Positions 24,577 through 33,447 of a stretch of DNA of 64,000 nt are shown piece by piece. The translations under genes were made by a program, and so were the position numbers. The stretch is from NCBI RefSeq assembly GCF_900091615.1, contig NZ_FMIA01000002.1:3906001-3970000 (forward strand), written 5' to 3'. This DNA is from Micromonospora yangpuensis (GTDB lineage Bacteria > Actinomycetota > Actinomycetes > Mycobacteriales > Micromonosporaceae). Every line of letters begins with the position of its first letter. Position 1 is the stretch's first letter. The notes beneath the pieces were generated by a model. That model saw only the letters and a program-made list of their open reading frames with translations. It was not told the origin of the DNA and searched no databases.

Positions 24577-25394
24577 GGCCCGACCGTCGCTTCCCCGGCC
24601 TGCGCGCCGTCGCGTTCCACCCGGACCCGCAGGCCGACCGGGCCGGTTGCGGGCAGCGCCGTGTCCGGCAGGGCGACCTCGACGAGCAGGTCACCGTGGC
24701 GGTCCGCCGGATACCGGCCGAGTCGGGTCAGCGCGCCGTCCGGGGCGAGCAACGAGATCCGCCACTGCGGCGTCGACCCGGCCGGGACGGCGGGACCGGT
24801 GGCGGCGACGCGCAGGGTGCCGTCGGGCAGCAGTCGGGTCGCGGTGAGGATCCGGGTACGCCGTACCGGGTCGCCGAGGGCGTACATGGCACCGTGTTTG
24901 ACCAACGGACGTACCGGCTGCTCCGGCAGGTGGGCGGCGACCACCTCGCCGACGTACATGGTGTGCACCGGCATGGGCACCACCTGGCGCAGTTCGCACT
25001 CCACGGCGAGGACTCCGCCGCGTACCCAGGGGGTGTGGGTCCCGGGGGCGAGATCGACCGCGACGCTGGTGGTCTTGTCGACGTCGGTGACCGAGCAGCT
25101 GCCCGCGAAGTCGGCCAGGGCGGCCTGGTCCTCGGCGCAGAAGGTCACCGCCCACCGGCCGGCCGCGTCGATCAGGTCCCGGCTGGCGGTTCGCGGCCCG
25201 AGCACCACGGCGACGTAGAGCGGGTCCTTGTTGACGAAGTACGACCACTCGGCGCTCATCACGTTGGTGCCCCGGGGTCCGGGCACCGCGACCAGCCCGA
25301 CCGTGCTGGTCAGCTTCTTCCACAACGTCGGCGGCAGCAACGTCGGCGGCAGCGGTGCCGGAGACACCGGCGTGGGCTGCGGGTCGGGGCTCAT
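24573..25394 (-). CDS. Flavin-reductase-like (FMN split-barrel) protein with C-terminal extension
   Basis: 273 residues, ATG 25394 overlapping the SUMF1-fold gene as ATGA. Residues about 20-190 have the flavin_reduct pattern: VGLVAVPGPRGTNVMSAEWSYFVNKDPLYVAVVL, then ASRDLIDAAGRWAVTFCAEDQ and HTMYVGEVVAAH. Such proteins use NAD(P)H to reduce FMN, or act as oxygenase partners. About 80 residues at the C-terminus (WRISLLAPDGALTRLGRYPADRHGDLLVEVALP) look like an added beta-rich domain I do not recognise. No flavin-dependent monooxygenase is in this operon. The nearest one in the window is over 22 kb away. Confidence 0.78.
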   Translation of the reverse strand: MSPDPQPTPVSPAPLPPTLLPPTLWKKLTSTVGLVAVPGPRGTNVMSAEWSYFVNKDPLYVAVVLGPRTASRDLIDAAGRWAVTFCAEDQAALADFAGSCSVTDVDKTTSVAVDLAPGTHTPWVRGGVLAVECELRQVVPMPVHTMYVGEVVAAHLPEQPVRPLVKHGAMYALGDPVRRTRILTATRLLPDGTLRVAATGPAVPAGSTPQWRISLLAPDGALTRLGRYPADRHGDLLVEVALPDTALPATGPVGLRVRVERDGAQAGEATVGP

Positions 25395-26365
25395 CGGGGC
25401 GGCTCGCCGGTGGCGAGGCGGAACCCGACCGGGTACAGCGGGCCGGGGTGGGCGCCGTGGCGGCGGCGGGTACGGGCCAGGTCGCCGTAGCGGGCGAAGC
25501 TGCCGCCCCGGGCCACCCGGTACCGCCCGACCCGGGTGACCAGGTCGTCGTGGACCGCCCGGCCGCCCGGGTACGGACGGTAGTCGTCGGCGACGTACTC
25601 CTCGACGTTGCCGGCCAGGTCCAGCGCGCCGCACCAGCTCCGGCCGGCCGGGAACGCCCCGACCGGGCTGGTGGTGTGCAGGCCGGTCTCCCGGGTGTTG
25701 GCCGCCGTCGGGTCGAACCCGTCGCCCCAGGGAAAGTCGGTCCGCCGTGGTCCGGCCGCGGCGTGCTCCCACTCGGCCTCGGTGGGCAGCCGCCACGGAT
25801 GCCCGGTGCGCCGGGACAACCAGGCGGCGTACCGGTCGGCGTCGTCGGCGTCCACGCCGGCCACCGGGTGGTTGGCCCGCTCCCACGGGTACGCCCCGAG
25901 GTACCAGGTACGGGGTCGGCCGGCGGTGGGCGTGTCGGCGAGGTAGCGGCGGTACTCGGCGTTGGTGACCGGGTACCGGGCGATCCAGTAGTCGGCCAGC
26001 TCCACCCGGTGCACCGGGGTCTCCTTGTCGATCCACTCGGCGGTCACCCCGACGTGGGCCCAGGCGGCGGCGACCGGGGCGACCCGCCGCGGGTCGAGTC
26101 CGATCTCGACCTCGCCGCCGGGCACCGGGCAGAGCGCCGGCCGGTCGCCGATCCGGGGGTCGCCGAGCAGGGCCAGCAGCCCACCGGCGGTGAGCCGGTC
26201 GGCCAGCGGCGCGGTCACCTCCTCGACCAGGGCCGCCAGGCCGGCCGGCCCGTGCGTCGACAGCCGGGTGACCACCGCCGCCGACGCGACGGGCCCCTCG
26301 GCCAGGTCGGCCTCCTCGGTGAAGTGGGCGGCCCCGGCCGGTTGCGGGGCCCGCAGGTCGGTCAT
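25391..26365 (-). CDS. SUMF1/EgtB/PvdO-fold (formylglycine-generating-enzyme-like) protein lacking the FGE cysteines
   Basis: 324 residues, ATG 26365, overlapping the WD40 gene as ATGA. From about residue 80 the fold is clear: WIARYPVTNAEYRRYL, HPVAGVDADDADRYAAWLSRRTGHPWRLPTEAEWEHAA, FPWGD, LDLAGNVEEYVAD, RVARGGSF and the terminal GFRLA. In true FGEs a cysteine pair sits just after RGGS; here that stretch is FARYGDLARTRRR with no Cys, so copper-dependent formylglycine formation is unlikely. The protein is more like EgtB/PvdO relatives or a structural SUMF1 domain. The first 80 residues are helical and unrecognised. Confidence 0.85.
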   Translation of the reverse strand: MTDLRAPQPAGAAHFTEEADLAEGPVASAAVVTRLSTHGPAGLAALVEEVTAPLADRLTAGGLLALLGDPRIGDRPALCPVPGGEVEIGLDPRRVAPVAAAWAHVGVTAEWIDKETPVHRVELADYWIARYPVTNAEYRRYLADTPTAGRPRTWYLGAYPWERANHPVAGVDADDADRYAAWLSRRTGHPWRLPTEAEWEHAAAGPRRTDFPWGDGFDPTAANTRETGLHTTSPVGAFPAGRSWCGALDLAGNVEEYVADDYRPYPGGRAVHDDLVTRVGRYRVARGGSFARYGDLARTRRRHGAHPGPLYPVGFRLATGEPPR

Positions 26366-28317
26366 GGTCTCTCCTCCGGATGCTCGACCGACGGGTACGC
26401 CGGGGTGGTGCGCGACGGATCGTCGCGCCGGTGGGCGGAGGACTGTCGCAGCAGGCCCGCCACGGTGAACGCCCGCTGGACGTACGGTTCACCGCTGCCG
26501 TCGAGGGCCACCACGAGGATCGTCCCGTCCCAGCCGGCGACGGCCACCCGGTGGGAGTCCAGCGCCGCGATGCAGGACAGCCCCTGCCGGAACTCGGCCA
26601 ACAGCCGACCGGACCGCAGGCTCGCCGAGGTGTCGGCCCAGTCGACCGTCCAGGCGTACAGGCCGAAGTCGTAGGAACCGGCGAGGACGGTGGGCCGGTC
26701 GGGGTCGCCGAGCAGGCCGACGCACTTGACCGACTCGTCCGGCCCGAGCAGGGTCTGCCGCTCGACCACCCGCCAGCCGGACCCGTCGCGTACCAGCCGG
26801 CCGACCTTCACCGTGTGGTCCCGCGAGGCGCTGGCCACCACCGTCGGGCCGAGGGCGGCCACGGCGTTCACCAGGTTGCCGTGTTCCCACAGCACCCGTC
26901 GGTCGGTGCGGGTGCCCACCGCCACCGTCCGGTCGGTCGAGGCGGAGAGGAACCCGCCGGGCAGGGCCACCAGGGACTTCACCGATCCGCCGTGCGGCAA
27001 GCCCACGCCCGCACCGACCGGGTCGCCCCCACCGCCGACACGCCTCCCGTCGCCGTCACCGGCGACCGAACCGTCATCGCCGTCGGTGACGGCGACCAGG
27101 TCCCCCTGGTAGGTGCCGGCGACCACGCCGTCGGCCGTGGCGCAGAGCGCGGGCACCGGGGCCCGCAGGTCGACCCGGCCGACCGGTCCGCCGTCCGGGG
27201 TGTCGCGCCAGCTCAGCACCGTACCGGCGTACGTGCCGGCGTAGGTGACGCCCCGGTGGGTGGCCAGGGACAGGATCGGGCCGTCGGTGACCTGCCGGCC
27301 ACGGGTCGCCGAGGTCTGCGGGTCGACCGCCAGGACCAGCCCCGAGTCGCAACCGACCAGCAACTCGCTGCCGGTCCAGGCCAACGCGTTGGGCCCGTGG
27401 GTCACCCCGACCGGGCCGGCCAGTTCGGCCCCGGTGCTCAGGTCGAACAGGTGCGGTCCGGTGGCGAAGCTGCCCGCCGCGATCAGGCCCCGGCCGACCG
27501 CGACCGACCGTGGCCACACCCGGGCGTCGTCGATGCGCCGCAGCCGTTGCCCGCAGACGTCGAAGACGTGCACCGACCCGTCGTAGGCGCCGACGACGAG
27601 ACACGAGTCGTCGTCGGACCAGTCGACAGTCCGGGCCGCCGAGGTGGAGACCGCCATACTGAGCAACAGGTCCAGCTGGGTGGTCAGCAGGTCGACCCGC
27701 CCGTCGTCGCGGGCCACCGCGAGGATCTTGCCGGACCGCGACCAGGCGCAGCCCTCCACCGAGACGTCGTACGTGCGTCGCGCCGGCGCATCGGAGCCGA
27801 CCAGGTCGTACACGCTCACCAGGCCGTCCTCACCGACGGTGGCGACCAGGCCGTGCCGGCTGGCCGCCACCGCCATGCAGTGTGCGGCGTGCGCGCCGAC
27901 CTCACCGAGGAACGTTCCGTCGACGGCGTGCCACAGGGTGGCCCGGCCGTCCTCGGAGACGCAGACCAGCCGCTCGCCGTCGGGCAGCCAGGCCACCGAG
28001 TTGACGTCGTCGGTGTGCCGGGCCAGCGTGTTGAGCAGCGACGGCGGCTCGTCGTCGGCAAGCCGCCACACCGCGACCGTCTTGTCCGCCGAGGCGGTGG
28101 CGAGCACACCGGCGTCGGTGGGGTGCCAGGCGGCGGCGTTGACCAGCCGGCGGTGCCGCAGTCGGTGCCGGGCCACCGGAGCCGTCGGGTCGGCGGTGTC
28201 CCAGACCAGCACGGTCCCGTCGTACGAGCAGGTGGCGAGCCGGTCCCCGGCGGGCCGCAACGCCACGTGGGTGACGGGCGCGGCGTGTCCGCCGGGGTGT
28301 TCGTCGAGGTCGATCAC
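26362..28317 (-). CDS. WD40 beta-propeller protein 1
   Basis: 651 residues from GTG 28317, which overlaps the preceding stop as GTGA (GTG 28323 is possible). Multiple WD repeats are readable, for example RLATCSYDGTVLVWDTAD, GVLATASADKTVAVWRL, RLVCVSEDGRATLWH and TVVASASRDHTVKVGRL. The length fits two seven-bladed propellers. A Gly/Asp-rich loop (GDDGSVAGDGDGRRVGGGGDP) separates blades in the second half. There is no signal peptide or effector domain. Propellers usually scaffold protein complexes. Translational coupling to a second propeller and the SUMF1-fold protein suggests a complex. Confidence 0.85.
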   Translation of the reverse strand: MIDLDEHPGGHAAPVTHVALRPAGDRLATCSYDGTVLVWDTADPTAPVARHRLRHRRLVNAAAWHPTDAGVLATASADKTVAVWRLADDEPPSLLNTLARHTDDVNSVAWLPDGERLVCVSEDGRATLWHAVDGTFLGEVGAHAAHCMAVAASRHGLVATVGEDGLVSVYDLVGSDAPARRTYDVSVEGCAWSRSGKILAVARDDGRVDLLTTQLDLLLSMAVSTSAARTVDWSDDDSCLVVGAYDGSVHVFDVCGQRLRRIDDARVWPRSVAVGRGLIAAGSFATGPHLFDLSTGAELAGPVGVTHGPNALAWTGSELLVGCDSGLVLAVDPQTSATRGRQVTDGPILSLATHRGVTYAGTYAGTVLSWRDTPDGGPVGRVDLRAPVPALCATADGVVAGTYQGDLVAVTDGDDGSVAGDGDGRRVGGGGDPVGAGVGLPHGGSVKSLVALPGGFLSASTDRTVAVGTRTDRRVLWEHGNLVNAVAALGPTVVASASRDHTVKVGRLVRDGSGWRVVERQTLLGPDESVKCVGLLGDPDRPTVLAGSYDFGLYAWTVDWADTSASLRSGRLLAEFRQGLSCIAALDSHRVAVAGWDGTILVVALDGSGEPYVQRAFTVAGLLRQSSAHRRDDPSRTTPAYPSVEHPEERP

Positions 28318-30221
28318 GCGCACGCGGTCACCTCCGGCCGGTCGTGGGCGGTCAGCGTGTAGCGGGCCGGGTGGCGGGGCAGCCACCGGTCGCGCAGTTT
28401 GGCCAGCGGCGCGCCGCTTGCGGTCTTGTCCAGCTGGTACGTGGAGAGCAGCCCGCCCCGCGCCCCCACCACCAGGTACGGGGTGCCGGTGGCGTCCCGG
28501 GCCACGGCGAGCGCCTTCGGGTAGTCCGGCAGGTCCTCCAACAGCCCGACGAAGGTCGCCGTGGCGTGCTCGTAGGCGGCCACCTGCATGCCGTACGAGC
28601 TGGCGTAGACCATGCCGTCGGCGATGACCGCGTTCTCCACCGTGTTCGAGAGCAGCTTGGACCAACGGCAGGTCACCCCCAGCCCGACCACGATCTCCTT
28701 GAGCCCGCCGTCGCCGACGACGTACACCCGGCCGTCCTGCACCCACATCCGCTTGGGGTACTCCCCCTGGTCGAAACGCCAGGTGACGCTCCGGTCGTCA
28801 GCGGAGAGCACGACGATCACCCCGTTGCGGGTGACCAGCATCAGCTCCCCGTCGGGCAGGTGGACCCCGGCCCAGACCGGCAACCCGTCGACGCCGTGCC
28901 AGGCCAGCGTGGCCCCGTCGGCGGCGTTCAGCTCGACCGCGCCGGCGTTGGTGGTGACCAGCACCCGCTCGCCGCGTTCGTCGACGGCGACGGTGTGCGG
29001 CAGCGCCGGCAGCGGCGTACTCCATCGTCGGTGGCCCTCGCGGTCGAGCCGGAACGCCCGGTGGTCCCGGGTGATGCCGACGACGCCACCGGGCAACGCG
29101 GCGACCCGGCGGGTGAAGCCGAAGCCGGTGACGTGCTCGGCGGTCACGGTCAGGGTCGGTCCGGCCCGGTCCTCGCCGACGGCGACCAGGGCGACCCCGG
29201 TGTCGGTGGCACACCACACCACCGCCGGGTCCTCCACGGCGGGCTGCAGGTCCCAGACCGCCTGCCGGCGGAAACCCATCCCGGCGACCAGGTCACCGGC
29301 GGCGTCGAGGTGGACCACCTCGCCGTCCTGACAGAGCAGGTACACGTCCCCAGCCGGGGCCACGGTGCAGTCGACGAGCTGGTGGGGGAAACCCGTGACG
29401 GTACGTTCGACGCGCAGCTGCCGCTCGGTGTTGTCGAAGATGTGCAGCTCGCCGTCGAACCCGCCGCTGTAGGCGCGGCGGTGGTCCGGGGAGAAGACCA
29501 CGAACTCCACGTCGTCGCGGGCGAAAAGCAGCTCGGCCTCCTGCTGGCCGGTCGGCGAGACCACCACCACGCCGTTGGCCACGTCGGCGGTGACCCCGGC
29601 GCCGAAGTCCTGGGTGGCCCAGAACCGGTCGTGCCGCCGGTCGTAGCGGACCCGGTGGATGTTGCCGTCGTCGAGCTTCACCACCTCGTCGAAGGTCAGC
29701 GTGTCGAAGGACCCGAACCGCAGGTTGCCCTTCTTGTCGCTGATCGCGTGCCGGGTGGGATGCTCGGTGCAGGCCCACTCCATCGGGCTGGGTCCACACA
29801 GGTTGGGCCGGATGTCGAGCACCTCGAAGGTGGCCAGGTCGATCACCAGCAGCTGATGGTGGTAGCCGCTGGTGACGTGGACCCGACCGGCCCAGATGCC
29901 GATGCCCCGCGAGCTGACCGGGGAGGGCTCCTCCCCGGTCAGCAGCGCCGAACGGTCACAGACCGTCGCCGGGTCCAGCCGGTCGACCAGCTCCAACGTG
30001 GCCAACCGCCAGCGCAACACCGCGCCCATCCGGTCCTTGCCGACGACCCAGCCGTCGGCCACGGCCAGCCCGTAGACGGGCCGGCCGTGGCGGACGAACG
30101 GCGACGAGCGCACCAGCCGCAGGTCGTCGTCGAACAGGTGGATCCGGCCGTGGATGTCGGAGGCGAGCAGGCCGTGCCCCTCGACGTACAGGATCCGGAT
30201 GAGCCGGTCGGTGACCGTCAC
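28314..30221 (-). CDS. Beta-propeller (WD40/PQQ-like) protein 2
   Basis: 635 residues, GTG 30221 overlapping the PepSY gene as GTGA. Repeated units of 40-45 residues are visible, such as LLASDIHGRIHLFDDD, RAYSGGFDGELHIFDN, DVYLLCQDGEVVHLDAAG and RVLVTTNAGAVELNAADG. They resemble diverged WD40 or YVTN/PQQ blades and would make about two propellers. It has no signal peptide, so it is cytoplasmic. It is only distantly similar to propeller 1. The function is not recognised; it is the second gene of the overlapping operon. Confidence 0.8.
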   Translation of the reverse strand: MTVTDRLIRILYVEGHGLLASDIHGRIHLFDDDLRLVRSSPFVRHGRPVYGLAVADGWVVGKDRMGAVLRWRLATLELVDRLDPATVCDRSALLTGEEPSPVSSRGIGIWAGRVHVTSGYHHQLLVIDLATFEVLDIRPNLCGPSPMEWACTEHPTRHAISDKKGNLRFGSFDTLTFDEVVKLDDGNIHRVRYDRRHDRFWATQDFGAGVTADVANGVVVVSPTGQQEAELLFARDDVEFVVFSPDHRRAYSGGFDGELHIFDNTERQLRVERTVTGFPHQLVDCTVAPAGDVYLLCQDGEVVHLDAAGDLVAGMGFRRQAVWDLQPAVEDPAVVWCATDTGVALVAVGEDRAGPTLTVTAEHVTGFGFTRRVAALPGGVVGITRDHRAFRLDREGHRRWSTPLPALPHTVAVDERGERVLVTTNAGAVELNAADGATLAWHGVDGLPVWAGVHLPDGELMLVTRNGVIVVLSADDRSVTWRFDQGEYPKRMWVQDGRVYVVGDGGLKEIVVGLGVTCRWSKLLSNTVENAVIADGMVYASSYGMQVAAYEHATATFVGLLEDLPDYPKALAVARDATGTPYLVVGARGGLLSTYQLDKTASGAPLAKLRDRWLPRHPARYTLTAHDRPEVTACA

Positions 30222-30682
30222 TTGTTGGCCTCGACGCCCTGCCGGACCGGGCCGTCGTCGTCATCGTCGTCATCGTCGTCGTCATCGTCGTCATCGTCGT
30301 CGTCGTCATCGTCGCGGTCGCGCTCGCTGCCGTTGGCGCTACCCGTCGAGCCGCCGCCGGTGGAGCCGCCGTTGCTGACCGAGATGACCTGCCCGGTGAA
30401 GGCGTCGATCACGGCCGTCCGCAGTTGGTTGCCCCGGACGAACTGCACCCGGTAGAGGGCCTGCCCCTCCTGCTCGGCCAACTGGACCCCGGCCAGCCGG
30501 CCGCCGCCCACCCCACGCAGGGCCGCGTCGCCGGCCTGGGCCGAGGTGAGCATCCGGGGTGCGGCGGGGGTGGCGCAGGACGCGGCCTCCCCGGTGGCGG
30601 AACCCTGCTCGGTGGCGACCGCGATTCCCGTGCCGCCGATCAACAGACCCGCCGTTACCGTCGCCAGTACTGCCTTGCGCAT
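30218..30682 (-). CDS. Small secreted PepSY-domain protein with poly-aspartate tail
   Basis: 154 residues, ATG 30682. An N-terminal signal peptide (MRKAVLATVTAGLLIGGTGIAVA) precedes a PepSY-like module (residues about 45-102: AGDAALRGVGGGRLAGVQLAEQ..LYRVQFVRGNQLRTAVIDAFTGQVISV). A Gly/Ser linker and about 20 consecutive aspartates follow. PepSY domains are linked to peptidase inhibition at the cell surface. The Asp tract could bind Ca2+ or other cations. It is the promoter-proximal gene of the six-gene operon, even though the others look cytoplasmic. Confidence 0.8.
   Translation of the reverse strand: MRKAVLATVTAGLLIGGTGIAVATEQGSATGEAASCATPAAPRMLTSAQAGDAALRGVGGGRLAGVQLAEQEGQALYRVQFVRGNQLRTAVIDAFTGQVISVSNGGSTGGGSTGSANGSERDRDDDDDDDDDDDDDDDDDDDDGPVRQGVEANK
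30256..30318 (-). repeat. GAC/GAT trinucleotide microsatellite (poly-Asp)
   Basis: An uninterrupted run of GAC and GAT codons (read on the minus strand), about 20 triplets, forms the acidic tail of the PepSY protein. It mixes two synonymous codons, so selection on the amino-acid run rather than pure slippage is plausible. Confidence 0.9.
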
Positions 30683-30907
30683 CGAAGCCTCCAGTTCGTT
30701 TGGGCCTTACGAACCGGACTTACGAAGGCTGCGGCGCGGCGGTCGAACGGTTGGCCGAAGCTTGCCCGAGTCCTCGCCATCTCCTGGTTTTCCTGGCTAT
30801 CTCCTGGTTTTCCTGGCCGTCCCCTGGCATTGGCCGTCACCCGGCACGACGGAGCCGACGGGGAGGCCGGTGGTGGCGTCCCCGTCGGCTCGGCGGCGGT
30901 CGGTGGC

Positions 30908-32104
30908 TCAGGCGGCGGGCAGGCCACCCACCTGGGTGTTGATCCAGGTGCGGATCGACGGCAGGTCACCGTAGATGGACGGGGCGGTGGCGCAGGTCGA
31001 GTCGTTGTTGCCGGACCGGCTGGTGGCACCGATCAGGTTCCACACCCCGTTGACCCGGCGCACCTGCGGCCCACCCGAGTCGCCGTAGCAGGCACCGGAG
31101 TTGCCGTTGGTGTTGTTGGTACAGATCTCGTACGTCGCGTTGATGCCGCCGCACCGGTTGTCGGCCACGATCGAGGTGTCCAGCTCGTTGGCGACGCTCG
31201 GTGCCGAGCCACAACCACGCGGGGCGCAGGTCTGCCCCCAACCGATGATCCGGGTGGCCGTGCCGACCGCACCCGAGGTGGTCGGGATCGGCGCCGGTGC
31301 GTAGCTGACCGAGCTGGCCAGCTGCAGCAGCTTGACGTCGATGCTCGGGTGGTTGACCGCCCGGGTCACCCTGACCACGGTGCCGCCGCTGGTGCGGTTG
31401 ACGCTGCCCACCCGAACCGAGGCCGGGGTGCCGCAGTGCTTGGCGGTGACCGCCCAGTTGGCCTTGATCAGCGTGCCGGTGCAGCCGGAGACGTACACCA
31501 TGAAGGGGTAGTTCTCGGTGGCCGGCCGGCCACCGACCACCAGCGGGGTGACCTCGCCGTCGGCGGTACCCGCGCCGGTCCAGGTGAAGCTGCCCGTGGC
31601 GGCGACGGCGCTGCCGGCGAAGTTCCGCTGCACCTGGGCCGCCTCGGCGGCGCTGGGGTTGGCGTTGCGGCAGGACACCGGGGCACTGCTGCCGGACATC
31701 AGGTCGGAACAGAGCCCGGTACGCCGGTCGGGCAGCCCGAGGATGTGCCCGATCTCGTGGGTGGCGATCCGGGTCCGGTCGTACCCCTGGTTGACAGCCT
31801 CCCAGCCCATCCAGACCCGGCCGTTGCCGAGCGAGGTGGTCTGGGCCCGGGGCCAGCCGTTGTCCACGTAGATGGTGATGTTGCCCGGGGTACGGGGAGC
31901 GAGCTGGACGTTGCTCACCGAGCTGTTCCAGATCCGGGCCGCCGCGTCGAAGTTGGTCCGGAACTCGCCGGTACGGCTGGCGTCGTAGTAGACGGTCCGT
32001 ACCGCGGCAGCGGCCGGCGCCGCGGCCACGGCCGTCAGCCCGGTCGCCGCCAGCGCGGCCGCGACCAGGGCTGTCGCCGCCCGCAGCAGGTGTCGTCGCA
32101 CCAT
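30908..32104 (-). CDS. Secreted snapalysin (M7) - trypsin-like (S1) protease fusion
   Basis: 398 residues from ATG 32104 (RBS GAGGGA). A Sec signal peptide ends near residue 34. Residues about 35-163 match snapalysin, the small neutral protease of Streptomyces, with the zinc motif HEIGHILGLPD (116-126), LCSDLMSG and CRNANPSAAEAAQVQRNF. After a short linker a chymotrypsin-fold domain starts at VVGG (189-192), with His223 (TAKHC), Asp256 (SIDVKLLQL) and Ser343 (GDSGGP). Both active sites look complete. The VVGG start would require cleavage after the linker, possibly by the attached metalloprotease. Confidence 0.88.
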   Translation of the reverse strand: MVRRHLLRAATALVAAALAATGLTAVAAAPAAAAVRTVYYDASRTGEFRTNFDAAARIWNSSVSNVQLAPRTPGNITIYVDNGWPRAQTTSLGNGRVWMGWEAVNQGYDRTRIATHEIGHILGLPDRRTGLCSDLMSGSSAPVSCRNANPSAAEAAQVQRNFAGSAVAATGSFTWTGAGTADGEVTPLVVGGRPATENYPFMVYVSGCTGTLIKANWAVTAKHCGTPASVRVGSVNRTSGGTVVRVTRAVNHPSIDVKLLQLASSVSYAPAPIPTTSGAVGTATRIIGWGQTCAPRGCGSAPSVANELDTSIVADNRCGGINATYEICTNNTNGNSGACYGDSGGPQVRRVNGVWNLIGATSRSGNNDSTCATAPSIYGDLPSIRTWINTQVGGLPAA

Positions 32105-32247
32105 CGCACACTCCCTCGGTCCCGCGACGGCACAGCACCGCCGCGTATCGATGCGTGCTGATGCTAGGTGTGTCAGTGTCCGGCTGTCGTATACCGTTTG
32201 CGTCATACCTGGACGCCCCGACGCGGCGCGTGGGGGTCGGCGTACGG

Positions 32248-33447
32248 TCAGCCCTTCACACAGACCACCTGCTTGAGGTGCGCCACCACCTCGACCAGGT
32301 CCTGCTGCTGCGCCATCACCTCGGTGATGTCCTTGTACGCGCCGGGGATCTCGTCGACCACCCCGGCATCCTTGCGGCACTCCACCCCGGCGGTCTGCGC
32401 GGCCAGGTCGGCGGTGCTGAACGTCCGCTTGGCCTGCCCCCGCGACATCCGCCGACCCGCGCCGTGCGACGCCGAGCAGTACGCGTCCGGGTTGCCCTTA
32501 CCCCGCACGACGTACGACCCGGTGCCCATCGAGCCGGGGATGATGCCCAGGTCCCCCTTGCCGGCCCGGATCGCACCCTTCCGCGTCACCAGCACCTGCT
32601 CGCCACCGTAGGTCTCCTCGGCCACGTAGTTGTGGTGGGCCGAGATCGGCTCGTCGAAGCCGACCGTCGGGAAGCGCTCCCGCACCACGCCACAGAGCAG
32701 CGCCACCATCATCGCCCGGTTACGCCGCGCGTACTCCTGCGCCCACCACAGGTCCCGCCGGTAGGCGTCCATCTCCGGCGTACCGGTCAGGAACACCGCC
32801 AGGTCCCGGTCGGGCAGGTCGGCGTTGTGCGGCAGCCGCCGGGCGACCGCCATGTGCCGCTCGGCCAGCTCCTTGCCGATGTTGCGGGAGCCGGAGTGCA
32901 GCATCAGCCAGACCCGGCCGTCGTCGGCACCCCCGGACTCCAGGCAGACCTCGATGAAGTGGTTGCCGCCGCCGAGGGTCCCCAGCTGCTGCCGAGCCCG
33001 GGTCTCCAGCTTCGCCACCCGGGAGTCCAGGGTGGCGAACCGCTGCCAGAAGTCGCCCCAGCCGCCCTGCTCCAGCCCACGTACCCGCCGGGGATCGACG
33101 GCGTCGGCGTGCTTGGCGAACCCGACCGGGATCGCCGCCTCGATCGCGCCACGCAGCGCGGCCAGGTCGTCCGGCAGGTCGGCGGCGGTCAGCGAGGTAC
33201 GCACCGCCGACATGCCACAGCCGATGTCCACGCCAACCGCGGCCGGCGAGACCGCCTGCCGCATGGCAATCACCGAACCGACCGTGGCCCCCTTGCCGAA
33301 GTGCACGTCGGGCATCACCGCGACACCCTGCACCCACGGCAGTGCACCGATGTTACGCAGCTGCCGGGCCGCCTGCGCCTCGATCGTGTACGGGTCGGTC
33401 CAGACCCGGACCGGCGCCCGGGTACCCGGCAGCGGGGTGAAACTCAC
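32248..33447 (-). CDS. rtcB: RtcB-family RNA-splicing ligase
   Basis: 399 residues from GTG 33447 with a GAGGA RBS. Signature blocks of RtcB are present: DVHFGKGATVGSV, GVDIGCGM with the metal-binding Cys, GTLGGGNHFIEV, HSGSRNIG and the guanylylated-His loop SASHGAGRRMSR. RtcB joins 2',3'-cyclic-phosphate (or 3'-phosphate) and 5'-OH RNA ends using GTP and Mn2+. It is shorter than E. coli-type RtcB, as in the actinobacterial subgroup. No archease or RtcA/RtcR gene is adjacent, so it is probably an RNA-repair housekeeping gene. Confidence 0.95.
   Translation of the reverse strand: MSFTPLPGTRAPVRVWTDPYTIEAQAARQLRNIGALPWVQGVAVMPDVHFGKGATVGSVIAMRQAVSPAAVGVDIGCGMSAVRTSLTAADLPDDLAALRGAIEAAIPVGFAKHADAVDPRRVRGLEQGGWGDFWQRFATLDSRVAKLETRARQQLGTLGGGNHFIEVCLESGGADDGRVWLMLHSGSRNIGKELAERHMAVARRLPHNADLPDRDLAVFLTGTPEMDAYRRDLWWAQEYARRNRAMMVALLCGVVRERFPTVGFDEPISAHHNYVAEETYGGEQVLVTRKGAIRAGKGDLGIIPGSMGTGSYVVRGKGNPDAYCSASHGAGRRMSRGQAKRTFSTADLAAQTAGVECRKDAGVVDEIPGAYKDITEVMAQQQDLVEVVAHLKQVVCVKG

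Noticed and set aside
28344..30455. 703-codon plus-strand frame opposite propeller protein 2
   Set aside because: Runs across two real genes, ends in Ser/Arg repeats from the microsatellite and has no domain signature.
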